Shown here in pieces: positions 62,913 through 64,000 of a stretch of DNA of 64,000 nt. How positions within the stretch are numbered: the first letter of the stretch is position 1; each line of letters starts with the position of its first letter. The DNA lies in contig NZ_JAULRT010000035.1 in the NCBI RefSeq assembly GCF_030518215.1, positions 248,001 through 312,000 on the forward strand. The letters are read 5' to 3'. Both the position numbers and the translations under genes were made by a program. The DNA comes from Gilvimarinus algae. GTDB lineage: Bacteria > Pseudomonadota > Gammaproteobacteria > Pseudomonadales > Cellvibrionaceae. The notes beneath the pieces were generated by a model that worked only from the letters and a program-made list of their open reading frames with translations, had not been told where the DNA came from and ran no database searches.

Positions 62913-64000
62913 ATGACGCTCACTACATCTGGAAAAGCTCTTTTGGGCAGTCTGCTACTTGGAGGTTGTGTTATGGCCCACTCGTTCGCCGCCGCGCAAG
63001 ATCAATCCCCCCTGGCACCGACAACCGAGTCGGGCAAGTTTGTGAACCAGGAGCCCTCAGAACCCAGCAGTTTCTGGCGCACGGTAAAGATTTTCTGGCG
63101 CTTTATGACCGAAGACCGCATCGACCCGGAGCCCACCGGCGAACTGCCCATGCAGGCGCTCAGCCGCGCCCAGCTGGACGCCCTGAGCGATGACGCGGTG
63201 CATGTGATCAAGCTCGGACACTCCTCGCTGCTGCTGAAAGTCATGGGAGAGTACTGGCTGCTGGACCCGGTGTTTTCCGAGCGCGCCTCGCCCTTTGGTT
63301 TTATGGGCCCCAAACGCTTTCACCCCGCGCCCATTAGCATCGACGAGCTGCCGCCCATCGCCATGGTGCTGATCTCCCACAACCACTACGATCATCTGGA
63401 TAAAAAAGCGGTGCGCGCCCTGGCCGACAAAACCCGCGAGTTTTTGGTGCCGCTGGGTGTGGACAAAAACCTGCAGGAGTGGGGCGTCAGCGCCGAGAAT
63501 ATTCAGACCTTTGACTGGTGGCAATCGACAATAGATACCCACGCCAGGCTCACCTTTACCCCCACCCAGCACTTTTCCGGGCGAGGCCTGGGCGATGCCA
63601 ATGAAACCCTGTGGGGCTCCTGGGTCATTGAAACCGAACACGGCAAGCTGTTTTTCAGCGGCGACTCGGGTTATTTTCCCGGCTTTAAAACCATCGGCGA
63701 CAGGTTCGGCCCCTTTGACCTGACCTTTATTGAAACCGGCGCCTACAACGAAGACTGGCCGGATGTGCACATGACCCCGGAGCAGAGCGTTACCGCCCAC
63801 AAGGATCTGCGGGGCAAAACCATGATGCCCATCCACAATGGCACCTTTAATCTGGCGTTTCACGCCTGGTACGATCCGCTGGAGCGCGTCAGTGAAACGG
63901 CGCAGCAGCGCGGCGTTGCGCTCACCACCCCCATTGTCGGCGAGGTGATCACCTTGGGTGAACCTATGCCTCAAGAGGCTTGGTGGAAACCGGTGATGGC
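62913..64000 (+). CDS. Exported metallo-beta-lactamase-fold hydrolase (partial)
   Basis: At least 362 residues, cut by the window end. Starting at the ATG at 62913 gives a signal peptide with lipobox LLGGC; the ATG at 62973 has a better ribosome site (GGAGG, 7 bases) but loses the lipobox. The metal site motif SHNHYDHLDKKA, then SGDSGYFPGF and PIHNGTFNLAFHAW, place it in the MBL branch of UlaG / NAPE-PLD / RomA-like proteins. It would hydrolyse an unknown ester or phosphodiester in the periplasm. Control by the divergent TetR protein is likely. Confidence 0.88.
   Translation, partial: MTLTTSGKALLGSLLLGGCVMAHSFAAAQDQSPLAPTTESGKFVNQEPSEPSSFWRTVKIFWRFMTEDRIDPEPTGELPMQALSRAQLDALSDDAVHVIKLGHSSLLLKVMGEYWLLDPVFSERASPFGFMGPKRFHPAPISIDELPPIAMVLISHNHYDHLDKKAVRALADKTREFLVPLGVDKNLQEWGVSAENIQTFDWWQSTIDTHARLTFTPTQHFSGRGLGDANETLWGSWVIETEHGKLFFSGDSGYFPGFKTIGDRFGPFDLTFIETGAYNEDWPDVHMTPEQSVTAHKDLRGKTMMPIHNGTFNLAFHAWYDPLERVSETAQQRGVALTTPIVGEVITLGEPMPQEAWWKPVM

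Noticed and set aside
1-64000. CRISPR array, tRNA, rRNA or replication origin
   Set aside because: No regularly spaced repeats, cloverleaf tRNA sequence, rRNA signature or DnaA-box cluster was noticed on either strand.

Overview
The window looks like a chromosomal segment of a marine or lignocellulose-associated gammaproteobacterium of the Cellvibrionaceae type (Saccharophagus, Cellvibrio, Marinimicrobium or a relative). This is an inference from gene content: a lytic polysaccharide monooxygenase with a polyserine linker, a polysaccharide-lyase-like protein, a full type II secretion operon and high G+C coding DNA. No rRNA, tRNA or CRISPR array was seen.

Layout. 1-6 kb: the 3' end of an AA10-type LPMO gene, a DUF4124-glutaredoxin, and a minus-strand group (RDD membrane protein, YeeN-type YebC, CPBP protease, Peptidogalycan/DUF482 acyltransferase, polysaccharide-lyase-fold protein). 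6.3-19.1 kb: type II secretion operon gspC-D-E-F-G-H-I-J-K-L-M, a sialidase-fold secreted protein, then gspN; this machine is the likely exporter of the LPMO and other secreted enzymes. 19.1-28.3 kb: mixed metabolic and membrane genes (sterol-desaturase-like hydroxylase, SDR/LysR divergent pair, PepSY iron-type protein, polyprenyl-phosphate glycosylation set GT2-GtrA/GT-C, PNPOx-like protein). 28.4-34.2 kb: a GGDEF-EAL protein, a CadC/TolB-like membrane regulator, and two small exported proteins of unknown function. 34.4-36.1 kb: a membrane protein and ApbE.

36.2-45.5 kb is a tightly packed nine-gene operon: an exported protein, three tetratricopeptide (TPR) proteins (one periplasmic, two lipoproteins), a small exported protein, one MotA/TolQ/ExbB channel, two ExbD/TolR-like proteins, and a TonB/AgmX-like transducer with a Pro-Glu linker. 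The composition matches an Agl-Glt-like proton-driven trans-envelope machine. One of its two ExbD-like subunits has Asn where the proton-carrying Asp normally sits.

45.5-52.1 kb is an accessory island. It starts with a roughly 600-bp MITE-like element with about 96-bp terminal inverted repeats around a perfect three-way-junction palindrome. A RHH/ParE toxin-antitoxin module with three 10-bp operator iterons follows, and then a third repeat copy. Next come three AT-rich genes spaced and bounded like integron cassettes, the first a fusion of a TIR NADase-like domain with a YfbR-like HD nucleotidase domain (candidate anti-phage effector). A flavodoxin-fold reductase and an AT-rich lipoprotein close the island.

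52.4-64 kb returns to core-like genes: a lipoprotein, the MesX-MesD folate-independent methionine synthase pair, a TSUP transporter, DUF2007 and BON-MscS proteins, several small uncharacterised genes, a VOC protein, a cupin, and a TetR regulator divergent from a metallo-beta-lactamase-fold lipoprotein that runs off the window end. Start codons were chosen by reading frames, Shine-Dalgarno spacing and family lengths; no database search was possible.
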